From: Bullera alba
Taxonomy: Eukaryota; Basidiomycota; Tremellomycetes; Tremellales; Bulleraceae
Direction: 5' to 3'
Length of the DNA: 64,000 nucleotides
NCBI GenBank assembly: GCA_001600095.1
Contig: BCIX01000001.1
Coordinates: 2,563,863 to 2,627,862, forward strand
Shown: piece by piece, positions 45,256 to 56,338 of the stretch
Layout: the number at the start of each line of letters is the position of its first letter
How positions within the stretch are numbered: the stretch's first letter is position 1
Translations under genes and position numbers: made by a program
The notes under the pieces: generated by a model
Databases searched by the model: none
What the model was told of the DNA's origin: nothing
The model's input: the letters and a program-made list of their open reading frames with translations, nothing else

Positions 45256-47686
45256 ATGTCAGAGCCTTCTCCAGGACCACCATCTCTCGCGCCGCCTTTA
45301 GCTGGATCAGTGTCCACATCCGAACTTCCTCCGCCTACCTACACCCCATCGCACCCACAAATCCTCGTCACGCCGCTGCCCGACTCGCCGAGCTTCTTCT
45401 GGGGTCGGTCCGTCCAAGGCGAGGTGTTCGTGAAAGGACTCGGCGAGACCAGAGGTGCAAGAAGTGGTGTCAGGCAGCTGTAAGTACTCTCTGCCGCTGT
45501 GATACGCGCGCTGTCGTTGACAGACATGGTAGATATATTCAACTATCTCTTACGAATCATCTGCCCGATCACCAGAGTGTATCTATATGTGATTTCCCCT
45601 ATCAGATTCTGTACCCGTTACCACCGCCAGGGCAGTCAACCTCCAACCCATCGACTTCAAGTGATGCGGCACCTTTCCCAACTTCACATCGTTTCAACAT
45701 CGCATTGCCGTCCACGTCATTCTTGCCCGGAACGCTCAATTTGTCGCAGAGCAATAAAGGCGAGGTGCGGTGGACTATCGATGTAAATCTCACTTTATCA
45801 TCCGGATCGACCATCACGGAAAGGGTCTATGTGGAAGGAACGCCTCAGGAGATCGATCTGAGCTTTCAAGTGTCTGACACAGGAGGAACAGATGGCGCGG
45901 AGCTGCCTCAGGAGGAGGAAGCAGTGTTGGAGAAGGAAGGTGTGAGGTGTCGACTGCTCGTAGACACTGTCCGGCCCAGGCTAGGCAGCTTGGTGAGGCT
46001 GGGCGTGGAGGTCAGACCAATGGAGAGGCAGAAAACACCAGTCGCTGGGCTTTCCACGCAGCCAAATCCGGCAAAGACCCTACGGCCACTTCGGAGAGTC
46101 AGAGTTGAGCTGTTTCGCAAAGTGCTCGTCAATCAGTCAAGATCCACGACGTCCACATCGAACCAAGCGTCGTCTTCTTCATCGGGTCCCATTGACCAAC
46201 AAGCAAGGCACCTGTCGCTACTGTATACCAGTGGGAAGTCACTCCGATACCCCGGATCATCTTCCACCCATCCGCCTCTCAGAGTCCTGTTCACCATCCC
46301 AACCACCCAGCTGGGATCCGTAGCCGATCAAACATGGGGCGAGATCACTCAAGCTACACCCTATCATGACGTTTCCTTTTTCGTCCGCGTTACCATCGGT
46401 TTTGGCAGTGTTGGCGAGACGAGCTCGGCTACCACGCCCGAACCTAGTTCCTCCTCGACGCCTAGTATACCCTGGACACTGGAGAAGATGGTCGAGATCA
46501 GACCGAAGGTTTGGAGAGAACCCAGGCACGTGGTGATTCAAAGAGGAGAACAGCCTGCTCTCGGGCAGGGCGCGACTTTGGACGTGATGGGTGTCAGTAG
46601 TGAAGGCATGGCTGGTGAAGACGCATCAGATGGTCTGAGCGACGAGGAAACGGCCAGGGAGGCGTATAGGCTCAAAGGCCTCGACAGAGTTGGTCACAGT
46701 GGGACATTCAGACTGGACTCAACGTCGCAAGATCTACCACCGCCATTCGATCAAGATGTTGCCGGGCCTTCCGGCTCGGCGGCGCAGGATACAGGCGAAG
46801 GCGGGAGTGGTTTGCCCAGCTTCTTGGAGAGCGAGCTGCAGATGAGATTTGGAGAGGCGCCCTTGCCCTCGGAGATGGTACCCAGCGAGAGATTAGTGCC
46901 TGTTGGCTTTCAGCAAGAGGATGAGCAGGACGGCCTGAATGTCGGCAGGCGGGGCAGCCTGGGCGGCGAGCTCGGCACCTGGATCGAGGTGAGCCATTCT
47001 GGCACCCATATAGTTTCCAGACAAAGCTAATTTGCCTAGTATGACGGCTACGAGACTTTTTCAGTTGCTCCGCCTGATGTCGCGGCGAGCTACGGCGTTG
47101 GCAGTGTTATGGACCCTCCGCAGGATGGCGACGATGAGCACAATGTGGTTGGCGGTATGATGGGCAGGCTGGGATTTGAAGGGGGACACGTCAGAGGTAC
47201 CACTGGACACCAATTGATAGAGCAGCTGGGACTCGGCGAAGGATCGAGAGTGGTCGATCTGCAGGTGAGTCGCAACAAGATTGACACCTTTGGCGCAATA
47301 CTCACTCGCCATAGGATGATCTGCCTCCGGGTATAGACGAGCCGTCTCTTCCTGCACTCCCGGGTTTCGGAGTTCCTCGACATCAGAGCCACCCATCTAT
47401 GCCGCCGGAGTTCACATCACCTGGCACAGACTCGCCTGGTGCACCTGTCAGTCGGGAGCAACCTCCTCCGTCATTCGCAGCGTCAGAGGCGGCGGTCGCT
47501 GGTCAGAGGCGCGTTTCGCAGTCAACCGCAAGACCAGTCGTTGGCCTAAGCACTCTGCCGAGAGTCACTGGACACGCTGCGAATGTCGGTCCGGTGCTTA
47601 CTCCTCAAGAGCCAGAAGGGGATGCGCCGCCTGGATATTTTGGTGCCGGGGGACAAGGTGGTGGTGGACCTCCAGCTTATAGCTAA
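45256..47686 (+). CDS. Alpha-arrestin (ART-type ubiquitin-ligase adaptor)
   Basis: Four exons (45256-45479, 45578-46988, 47040-47264, 47315-47686) encode 743 residues. An arrestin N-domain begins with SFFWGRSVQGEVFVKGLGE and continues through SICDFPYQILYPLPPPGQ, SLLPGTL-like FLPGTLNLSQ and GEVRWTIDVNL; the C-domain spans about residues 195-420. PPxY motifs for Rsp5/Nedd4 WW domains occur at the N-terminus (PPPTY, residues 25-29) and at the very C-terminus (PPAYS). The long tail is Pro/Ser/Gly-rich and acidic. Such adaptors bring ubiquitin ligase to plasma-membrane transporters for endocytosis. The first acceptor was placed at 45577 because only that choice restores the arrestin frame; the intron (98 nt) is longer than its neighbours and could hide a microexon. 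It is convergent with the acetyltransferase gene, with 73 bp between stops. Confidence 0.88.
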
Positions 47687-47759
47687 GCCACGCGAACGGT
47701 CACATCGTACAGGATCTACTTCTTGCTAGATGAGATTGGAGGATGCATGCCCATTACGA

Positions 47760-49188
47760 CTATAGCCAGTTGTACATTTGTCTATCCACGAACTCACCTT
47801 GGCCGGTAGGGGTGTACCATGCCAGAGCGAGGAGATGACCGTCGATCCCTGCTCGCTGAGAGCACTCCACCTTTCTGCCTTCAACTTCAGTCCACGCTTT
47901 ACCCAAGATAGAATCGTGGGCGATATCCCATACAAGCCCTTTCTTCAGACCTGTTCCCGCACACACCTCGTCTAGCTTGTCGAGCAAACTGCTCACATCG
48001 CTAGGAAGGAGGTTATGAATGTACGTGATCAAGAATGTCTCCGGAGCGAGCTCGTAGTTTGAGATGGTGAACACGACGATGATCTCCGTGCCATCTGGAT
48101 TACGCTTCTTCACTGCTCTGGGCTCGTTTGCCGGCCAATCGGGGTGGGAGGTGTCCCTCCATTCGGGTTGTGGGCCGAACGTCGAGCGTCGGTGCATGAA
48201 GTCCAATAGACCTTCAGAAGCCGGGTCTTGTTGCAAAGCGATGGGCAACGAGGGCTGAGCGTCCCGCAGGCTGGCTTTGGCCAGAATGGACAGATCGGAT
48301 GTGAGAGCCTGCATGTCTCGGTCGTATAGCAGTGCCCAACCACCTCCAGCAGGTGGATCCGAGGGTGAGGGAAGGGATTCTCGAGCGATTGGGTTTATAG
48401 ACCATTCTACTTGATGTTGATTATCAGAATCGGCCACCCATCCCGGCTTGTCGAGGCCGATAGTGCACTTTTCGTAGAAAGCTGGACCGATGTCGGAGCT
48501 GAGAAGAGAGCACACGGCAGGCGGGACCAACAGCCTTTCTTCGGGCGAGAGAGTGGGTGGTTGACCCCGTTCATCCGGATAAGCAGGCAAAGCACCCTCC
48601 GGGGCAAGGAGGTAGTGGAGTTGCTGCAACATCACCATGGCGTATTTCTTGCCTTTGAAAGCCGTCTATATCAGCATCAAGGCCACAGTCACAATACAAG
48701 ACCGAGCGTCCTGCTCACCTCGATGCTTCTTCGGAGCGATGACAGAAGTGACGCCGTAGAACCAAGCTGACTCTACGTCTTGGCCTTGTCGCTTGACCAG
48801 TGCCCTAGTTCTATGAGTCTCACAAGCGGCTAGCATCTCGCCATCATAGTCTGACCGACGGACCAAGGCCCTGCCGAGTTCTACGTCAACTCTTGTCTAC
48901 ATGTTCACTTCATTACTAGCTTGACGTCAAGACTTACCAGGAAAGACCTCTGCCATTCTGGATCCAAGCACCCTCCCGGAATTCCCTCTCAAGCCGCTCA
49001 CAGAATTGCTGTACCCAAAGTATCAGCACTCGACCTCATGCTGATGCGAGGGGATCAACGTCTCGCACCTCAAATGTCTGTCCATGGGCTTGGGCCCACG
49101 GCTCGTACTCGTAAGCTGCGGATATGTACTGTTTCTCCTGAGCCTCGTTCGTTAGTCGTATAACCAAGTCTCGTCTGTCCGTCATCAT
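47760..49188 (-). CDS. Lyc1-like GNAT-family N-acetyltransferase
   Basis: Four exons right to left (49188-49069, 48985-48938, 48896-48719, 48652-47760) encode 412 residues. The layout matches the Lyc1 family: an N-terminal segment with RLTNEAQEKQY, then a GNAT core with MLAACETHR (beta-4 region), the acetyl-CoA loop APKKHRGKKYAMVML (family pattern PxxHRGxGYA) and a C-terminal domain beginning SSDIGPAFYEKCTIGLDKPGW. Yarrowia Lyc1 acetylates lysine in lysine catabolism; the substrate here cannot be told from sequence. The loop is split by an intron, and the acceptor at 48652 was chosen because it alone restores HRGKKYA. The exon 2 acceptor (48985) is the weakest call: it was picked to avoid a stop and give frame. 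The stop is 73 bp from the alpha-arrestin stop. Confidence 0.8.
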
Positions 49189-49707
49189 GCAAAGTAGGTG
49201 AGAGCCGGATCGAGTTCCAACACCAAGATCAGAGCCCTTTGTTCATGCATGCCAGTGACATATGATGCGCCAGCTAGAGTTAAGGCAGAATACTCGGTCT
49301 ACCGGCTTGATACAGCCTGAATGACCTCTGATGCCTTTCCACTTTCATCAGCGTCGATCAATCACTTCCTAGCGCATCAGAGGGGATAGGATGGATGACT
49401 GATTACTTCGCGAGCATACAATGCTGGACCTTGCTGGGCACGCATATTCACTCGTCATACACAACAAGACGCCCGACATCACAAAGAGTCGAGTGTCCCA
49501 TGAAACACCGGCCGACACACCTGCGACTCCGGCTGCGAGAGCGCTCCAGTGCTCCAGACAATCGTCTCGGCGTGTCCATCCTTTCTCCCTGTAGAATCCA
49601 GACTGGCAGGAGATCCTCGCCACATATCTCTCCCCCATCTTCGCCAATCCCTTGCCGTCCAGCATACAGGCTTCATCCCCCACAAGAACCGCGATACCAA
49701 TATCACG
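49189..49707. other. Divergent intergenic region, 519 bp
   Basis: Head-to-head upstream region of the Lyc1-like gene (minus) and the coiled-coil gene (plus). No other feature recognised. Confidence 0.5.
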
Positions 49708-50582
49708 ATGTCTGACTTCAGTCCGGAGCTCATGCCACTGGGCAGCTGCGAATATGACGCCGGGAGCGGACCGATGGCGACAGAAATCTTCATGTCGATG
49801 TCGGAAGTGGACAAGGTCGCACCAGAGGATACCGACGCACTAAACGCGGCACAAGACGACGAGGTGATGCATGTGGAAGAGAGTGAGATCATGGGAAATG
49901 TGATTGGCGACAACAGTGACGAGGGAGGCATCGGTGAGTGCGAGTTGCAGAGAGGAGGTTGACCAGTATCGCTGACCGGATAGCAGATCACGACGGGCTC
50001 AAAACTTCGACGCTGGATAGAGCCATCCAATCGTTGCCTGTTCTCATGTCAGCCTTGGAGGAGTGCGCGCTGGTGAAGAGGGAGAACTCGCGACTGAGAG
50101 CTGAAGTGCGAAGGCTGAAAAATGGCGACGATGACCACCAACCGCCTCCAAATTCAGCGGAGACAGAGCTACAAGACCAAGTTGCAATCCTCAAAACACG
50201 ACTCGACAAAGCGATGTCCCTCATCAAGGCTTTACGCAAGACCCACATGGCTTCCACCAGATCTCCCTCAGCTTCCATCAGATCTTCCCCCGCAAGGCCG
50301 CAGGCGCTTCATCACGGCACGATTGCAGATGCCGCTAAACGAATCGAAGCCAGCAACAGGCGTATCACATCTCTGGCTATCGCGCTGACGGAGGGAGGTG
50401 ACGCAATTGAAATCGCGGGCCAGCTGCTGGACGAAGTTGACAGTGCCGGCGGCACCGGTGAGGAAGATGCCGCCGGAGACGATCTCGATTCAGTACTCCG
50501 AGTAACACTGTCCCGAATTGCCGCACTGGAATACCAAATGGACGACTTCATGACCATCGTGCGGTCAAGTCCCGGCGGCTGA
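49708..50582 (+). CDS. Uncharacterised coiled-coil protein
   Basis: Two exons (49708-49933 and 49984-50582) encode about 274 residues with no family I recognise. The first 75 residues are acidic and disordered. Residues about 85-130 form a strong coiled coil (SALEECALVKRENSRLRAEV, then QDQVAILKTRLDKAMSLIKAL), followed by a Ser/Pro/Arg-rich spacer and two more amphipathic helices. The splice acceptor is a tandem TAG-CAG: exon 2 can start at 49984 or 49987, giving an in-frame one-residue difference. Coiled-coil proteins of this kind are often structural or spindle/septum components, but nothing here points to one. The start ATG (49708) is the first in the open frame. Confidence 0.7.
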
Positions 50583-50814
50583 GGATGCGGCTCCGGTCAA
50601 ATCGTTGGCAATCCGCCTCGCCAAGATCTTGGAACGACACTCGCCTCGAACAGGGATCTCGGCTGCGTTGCGGATTGACCATCCATGTGCGTATGAATTG
50701 CCTTTCATGTGTCATGTTCACACGTCCATTGCCGTCGACAGGCTCGACGAAATGTGAAATCTGCGGGCAGATCCCGCATATTCGGGATTTCCTGCGGCTA
50801 CAGAATGACGGGAG

Positions 50815-51010
50815 ACTGACGGTGGCTGACGGACTCTGACCTGCTCTGACGGGAGCTGACGGGAGTCTTCCGGAGTCCTCGGGGGTCACGCTGCCAGACG
50901 CTGCCACAGGCTGGCACAGCTGCTGGCACCTGCTGACACGAGGAGGCCAAGCCGAAGCTGCCGGCGGGGCGCAGGCTGGCACAGGAGAGCACAGGCAGAA
51001 GGGGAGAGGC
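50815..51010. repeat. Low-complexity CTGACGGG/CTGCCA-rich stretch
   Basis: The segment contains several near copies of CTGACGG (50828-50834, 50846-50852, 50856-50862) and of GCTGCCA/CTGGCAC in direct and inverted order (50889-50930). It could form alternate hairpins. It does not resemble a known transposon end. Confidence 0.6.
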
Positions 51011-51648
51011 TGGGAGAGGAGAGGACAATATTGAGCTGCTGTAAGCTGCGATGAGGCCCCTCGGATGGTCCTGGATACTTCCTGGATAGTCTTCGATGTG
51101 CCCAGATCTGCCCCCGGGTTTCCCCCTGCTTCCCCAACGTGTCAACTGATCAACTGCCGCGATACCGTTTGATTCTGCCAAATCTACGGCGGTATCTCGG
51201 TCGATCCAAAGAGCTAAATTGGTCAATCTGTAATTCCAGCTTGGCAGAATGACCATGAGTGGAAATCAAGTCGACCGGAAACCTGCCGATAACCCGTTTA
51301 TTGGCAATACGAGCTTGAACCGACGGAACCGTTACGTCCATCTCACGCACTTCGGTCCTTCTTGGGATAACGAGAGGATAACGACGCACCATTCCCGCTG
51401 ATCTCGCGCAGTGACAAAAGCTCGCTTAAACGATCGAATGCCGGCGGTAGTTTGTGCCTTTGACAAACCAGGCACTGTTCCTCGTTCCTGACCTAGCTGC
51501 CAGGCGCAAGATCCAAGGATGTCTCACTGACATCGCCTAGACCCGAAAAGTGCATTGGTGGAGGTAGCACGAAGCCCCGCTTGGCCCATTCGTGATCATG
51601 GGGCACTCTTCGCGGAGCCGCTAACACGACTGATGCCCCGTGATCGTC

Positions 51649-51656
51649 TATATAAG
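51649..51656 (+). promoter_or_regulatory. TATA box of the FucP-like permease gene
   Basis: TATATAAG, 154 bp upstream of the permease ATG and followed by a C/T-rich stretch that probably contains the transcription start. It is the only strong TATA box I saw at an expected distance in this window, consistent with strong expression of the permease. Confidence 0.7.
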
Positions 51657-51809
51657 TCACCCCCGATGACCCCCTCTTCCTCATTCTTTCCCACAAGAAC
51701 ACAAAAGCTCCTCCTTCTCCATCTCCCACAAGCAACCTCGATCCCCGCGTCCTATACTCGACCAATCTTCCCGTCGACCTCCTCTTGCACTTCTCTCAAA
51801 ACAGTCACA

Positions 51810-53313
51810 ATGGCCGGTGGTGCTGTCGTCTCCGGCGGTTCGGGCGGTAACCCCCTCAAGAACGGTTTCATCACTCGACAATACCGTGAGTTTTGAGATG
51901 TGCATACTCCCTTGCGAACTCCGCTGACCTTGCCACTTAGTTTGGGCATTCATCCTTGTCACTTCCCTCTTCTTCCTTTGGGGTTTCGCATACGGTCTCC
52001 TCGATGTCCTCAACAGTCACTTCCGACAGGTCCTCGGTGTCACAAAGACCCAGTCTACCGGTCTTCAAGCTGCCTACTTCGGTGTCGGTTACTTTGCCTT
52101 CTCCCCGGTCGCCGGAGAGGTTATGAAGCGACGAGGTTACAAGACCACTATCATCATGGGACTCTGCCTCTACTCGCTTGGTGCCGTCCTCTTCTGGCCA
52201 GTCGCCAAATTCACCGGTAAATCCCCCAACCAGGCCATCTTCGGTGGTTTCGTCGTCTGCACCGCCGTCATCGCTTGTGGTTTGGCCTCGCTCGAAGTCG
52301 CCGCCAACTCGTACATCTCGGTCATCCCACCCCACAACGTGTCCAACTTCCGATTGCAGTTCTCCCAGTCTTTCAACGGAGTCGCCTCGTTCACCGGACC
52401 ATTGATCGCCTCCAAGTACTTCTTCTCTGACGAGCACTCCGACGACCTGACCAATGTCCAGTGGGTCTACCTCGCCGTCGCTCTCATGGGTGTTATCGTC
52501 GCCGTCGCCTTCTTCTTCACCAAGCTGCCCGAGCCAAGTGAGGAGTCCCTCCAAGCCGAGGCTGAGGCTCTCGCTCTCGCTCAAGGTGTTGACACTCAAG
52601 CCGACAAGCCCTTCAGGAAGCAGTACCGAGCCATCTCCGGCGCCGTCGCCCAGTTCCTCTACGTCGGTGCTCAAGTTGCTTGCGGTGCCCACTTCCTCTT
52701 CAGAACCGAGGAGGCCGGTATCCACAACGAGGAAGGTGCCAAGCTCCTATCTTATGCCTTGATCATCTTCACCGTCGCTCGATTCATCGGTACCGCCTTG
52801 CTCTCCTTCATCTCGGCCCCAGTCCTCCTCTTCGCCCACGCCATCTTCTGCACGATCCTCCTCATCTTGGTCGGATCCATCAAGGGCTTCGCCTCGATCG
52901 TCTGCCTCATGCTCGTCTTCTACGGTATGAGCATCATGTACCCAGTCATCTTCGTTCTCGGTACCTCCGGTCTTGGTCGACACACCCGACGAGCCTCCGG
53001 TCTCCTTGTCATGGGTGTCTCTGGTGGTGCTTGTTTCCCCGCCATGCAGGGTGCCGTCGGTGACAGGTTCGACACTCGAGTTTCGTTCTTCCTCCTCGTC
53101 CCATGCTTCGTCTACATCGCCCTCTGGGCCCTTTGGGTCTGGAACGCCGATGGCCGACAGTGGAAGGTCGGTGGCAGGGAGCTCGAGCGAGAGGTCGAGG
53201 CCGCTGCCGGCGGTGCTATCCCACCTGCCCACGTTGGACTCAACTACACTGGAGAGAAGGAGTCTTACGAGCCCAGCATCAAGGAGGATGTCGAGCGGGT
53301 CGAGAAGGCTTGA
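51810..53313 (+). CDS. MFS sugar permease, FucP (fucose:H+ symporter) family
   Basis: Two exons (51810-51885 and 51941-53313) encode 482 residues with 12 hydrophobic segments. Family marks of FucP-type permeases: WAFILVTSLFFLWGFAYGLLDVLN in segment 1, the loop KTQSTGLQAAYFGVGYFAFSP, GEVMKRRGYKTTIIMGL (loop 2-3) and the segment-4/5 block ASLEVAANSYISVIPP equivalent to the bacterial GLGCLETAANPYV. The C-terminal 60 residues are hydrophilic. Bacterial relatives move fucose, glucose/galactose or GlcNAc (NagP) with protons; the sugar used here is unknown. Codon use is very biased and there is a TATA box and CT-rich leader, so the gene is probably strongly expressed. Long antisense ORFs over it are by-products of that codon bias. 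Confidence 0.9.
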
Positions 53314-53708
53314 GTCGCTTAGATTGGGATTTTGTAGCATTCATAGGGTCATTACTGGTTTCACACTACCCATTCATTATGCACGGGTCATTCGTTCAAA
53401 CACTGCGTTGCTGCGACGTGCGATGGTCAAGGCATGCTTAGCAGGAAGTTGGTACAAGGTCGCGCTGCGAGAGTCTCTGCTCACTTCGGCGTCAGCAACA
53501 GCGAGTGCGAGAAGAGCAGTGCGACTCTTCACCAGCATGTTCTCCTCTGACTCGGCAAGGGTAACTTCACTGCATGTTCTGCATTTCCAGTACGAAAGGC
53601 TATGGCTCAAGGCGCTTGGCTCCTACACCCCCAAGTGAATCCGATCGCAAGGTTTCTAGGCGGCAGCTACGAACGCACCGTCAGAAAACCGCTGGTAACA
53701 CAGGACTC
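53314..53708. other. Convergent intergenic region, 395 bp
   Basis: 3' flanks of the permease (plus) and the ACBP gene (minus). If the ACBP gene has an extra 3' exon it would fall here: a possible donor overlaps its stop (GGTGAGTGAG), with an acceptor near 53654. Confidence 0.5.
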
Positions 53709-54181
53709 TCACTCACCCTCAAGCTCGACAAGCTGTTTTTTGCTCTCTTCGTCGTCTGACTTTGCGAGCATCTGGAGGGAAGGTCAGAGACACACACTCA
53801 TCAGTATGAGTAGGCAGACTCACACCCTTGAGAAGCTCGACGTATTTGACCTGAGCATCTTCCTTGCTCATACCCTCGAGCGCCTTCCAGGCCTTGTACT
53901 TGTATTTGCCCTTGAAGTCGAAGGTTCCTGAAGCGACATTAGTATTTCGAGATTCTCACTTGATGGGCCAGACTGACCTGGGGCTGGTCCAGTGCAGTCT
54001 CCCTCGTTGGCCTGCTTGAAGTGGGCGTAGAACTATGGTGGCGGGTCAGCTTGGCATCATCGTTCGATCACCTCTGACATACTGCGAGCTGATCATCCTG
54101 CGATGGCTTGACGGGGCCGTCGGCAGGCAGGGCCTTGACAATGGCGACGGCTTTGTCAAACTGAGCTCTAGATGCGGACAT
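53709..54181 (-). CDS. ACB1: Acyl-CoA-binding protein
   Basis: Four exons right to left (54181-54083, 54032-53978, 53927-53824, 53771-53709) encode 106 residues. ACBP binds medium and long-chain acyl-CoA in the cytosol and feeds lipid synthesis. The four-helix family pattern is complete: AQFDKAVAIVKAL, FYAHFKQANEGDC (the YxxxKQAxxGD motif), FDFKGKYKYKAWKALEGMSK (the KxKWxAW motif) and a last helix AQVKYVELL. The conserved Tyr and Lys ligands of the acyl-CoA phosphate are present. A short charged tail follows (AKSDDEESKKQLVELEGE). The stop codon overlaps a donor-like sequence, so a longer splice form is conceivable. Confidence 0.95.
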
Positions 54182-54589
54182 GGTTGATACGTTGGTTGGG
54201 TTGGACTGTTGAGTAGGAGGCAGAGGTGGTGAAGTGGGAGATGTCAGATGAGAAGCAATACAACCTTGAGCGAGCGGTTGACGGGTTCCTACTTTGCCGG
54301 ACCAGTGGGGTACGTATTAGGCCTGGAGGTCGGCAAGATAGGCACGCCTAAAACATCAATCTTCGATGTTGCCCGCGCCTGCTGATCGAGATCGACGCTG
54401 GCTGTCAGCTGATGACGTATTACGTCGAGGTCCACCCTGCTCGTCCACCTTGCTCGCAGCGAGCCTCTCCCCGCAATCATTCGCAGCCGGCTATAGCTAA
54501 TCCACTCAACATCTAACACCCTCGAAGACACTCATACATCACCTATAGTTACTCGCTCAGCAAAACCGCAACACTACAGCACATACACG
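54182..54589. other. Divergent intergenic region, 408 bp
   Basis: Head-to-head promoter region of the ACBP gene and the small MLRQ-like mitochondrial gene. Nothing else recognised. Confidence 0.5.
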
Positions 54590-55173
54590 ATGCTCGCCTC
54601 CTCCATCCTCAGAAGCCCAACCATGCTCCGTCAGCCAGCCTCGATGGCTGCCAGAACCGCATTCAAGCCAATGCCCCTGGCCAAGCGATACCAGCAGCTC
54701 GACAACCGTGGTGGAAAGAGCAAACTGGTGTGTACACTTGCTATTTACGATGTCAACCTAAGTGGCAAGCTGATCTTCGATGACCTTAGATCTTCCGAAT
54801 TGGTCTCAAGGGTGAGCCACCTTCCCTATTGACCGTGAAGTCATATACTCATGGCTACCAGATATCCCTGTCGAGCTTTACCCCATAGGCTTCTGTGTCG
54901 GTATCGCCCTGCTCGGAGCTGGAGTTGGTGAGTCGTATCTCAGGCGCAGAGACAACCAAGAAGCATGCTAATACGTTCGTGTTAGCGATTGGAAGACACC
55001 GTGGGTGAAATGGAACCGCTGTACGAAGAGGATGCTAACGGCTTTTCAACCCTTCCCAGTGTACCACGATGGTGTGAGTCGTAAACTCAGATCAGACTGG
55101 AGCCGTCAGTGTATACTGACCTGATGATTAGCTGCGACTGGCACCAACCGGTAAAGCTCCCGAGGATGCTTAA
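54590..55173 (+). CDS. Small mitochondrial inner-membrane protein, MLRQ/B12D-like
   Basis: Six exons (54590-54727, 54790-54811, 54862-54927, 54986-55000, 55060-55073, 55132-55173), three of them 14-22 nt, encode 98 residues. Residues 1-45 are Arg/Lys/Ser-rich without acids until QLDNRG and look like a mitochondrial presequence. A single membrane segment follows (ELYPIGFCVGIALLGAGVAIG), preceded by IPV and followed by RHLYHDGLRLAPTGKAPEDA. The pattern P-x-x-YP-hydrophobic-RxL-x(3-5)-R is that of the MLRQ/NDUFA4/B12D family associated with respiratory complexes I and IV. Family assignment is tentative because so little conserved sequence exists; the exon chain is well supported because only it joins the presequence, membrane segment and tail in frame. 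Confidence 0.7.
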
Positions 55174-56338
55174 GACCTCAGGCCATTGCCGACTCAGTAT
55201 TCGTTCAAGGGAAGAGGAGGAGCTCAGAAGTGAAGTGCGAATTGAATGCAACGACATGCAGACGGAAAGACGTCTAAATCGCAAACGGTCACTTTATAGC
55301 AGCTGTTTGGCGGCGGGAGTAGGCAATCGAGGACCAGTGCGGGAAACAGCTTGAACCTTCTTGGACCATCACCTACGCAACATTGCCCGATCCCGGATAG
55401 GTCCGTTACACTTGGGAGCTTGAAGTGAGCAGACCCACCTTGCAGCCGAGATCTATGTCCAGAGTCGAAGCTTCAGTGTCCCAAGTCCCAACTCTGAAGA
55501 CGGCGGCGGCGGATTGGGTGCCAAAATCCAGAAGTTTAGCTGCGACCGCCTCAGTACCGCTAGCCCCGCCCCTCAGTCAGCTCGGGAGCAGGGTACAGTA
55601 TGTGGATGAGCCTTCTCCTTAGGCTCAACTTGGGCTCAACTAAGCGCCTCCCGAGGAAACGGCTCCGCCAGGAAAGCTTTAGTTGCGCCTACCTTCGCCT
55701 GATGGCCGTATAGGCCTGTACAGGCAGATATGGCAGATTCGCAAGCGGACATCATATTGCTGTCAAAGGGTCCTGCAACTGAGGTTGCAAGCGTCCTCAC
55801 ATCCTCCCAGCCCCACAGACTCTGAGACTTGTGACTTATTACAGTACACACTAGTGTGTCACCAACAGGCAATACGAGTACGTACTCGTAGGATACAAAT
55901 TCGTGTGACGATCAGAGGACTACGTTTGATCTTGATCATTACGATTTGAACATAGATAGTTAATAAGGCTTCTCATTTCAATTTCCCTGACGTAGTGATT
56001 TGTTTGGATTGATCCGAATGGGAGGAAGCTCGTGTGGGCAGGCGTGAACGACGAAAAGTCGAGTTTCAGGATGGTTCAAAGCAGAGATACGGAAGGGTTA
56101 CAAGAACAACAACAGTCGCTACAGTCCTCCCATAGGACAAGCTCTGTCCCGCCAGTCTTGGATTCTGTGCCCCCGACAGCAGCGAGTCACCTTGATGCGA
56201 AGGGGTTTGACCGGTATTAAGAGGGCGACATCAGCGCAGCGACGTGCGTTGTCACATACGGCTTCACATTCCTCCTTTCGACTTTCATTCAACCCTCTAC
56301 CTTGGTCATCGCAACGGGTTCAAAGCGTTGCGGTATCG
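55174..56338. other. Intergenic region, 1.17 kb
   Basis: Between the small mitochondrial gene and the DEVH helicase, same strand. The right end is a CT-rich leader. In-frame codons run upstream from the helicase ATG to 56195 without a stop (see findings). No other gene recognised. Confidence 0.5.

Larger units (their letters stand above)
50583..51809. other. Intergenic region and sugar-permease promoter, 1.2 kb
   Basis: Positions about 50815-51010 are low-complexity DNA built from short CTGACGGG, GCTGCCA and CTGGCAC words (listed separately). The right end holds a TATA box at 51649-51656 and a CT-rich leader before the permease ATG. No protein-coding signal in between. Confidence 0.6.

Noticed and set aside
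45090..45576. Continuous plus-strand ORF extending left of the alpha-arrestin second exon
   Set aside because: The arrestin N-domain is in another frame that ends at a good donor (45480), and the ORF's own left part has no arrestin features.
51937..52725. 262-residue minus-strand ORF inside the FucP-like permease
   Set aside because: Same codon-bias artefact; the plus strand encodes a complete 12-segment permease.
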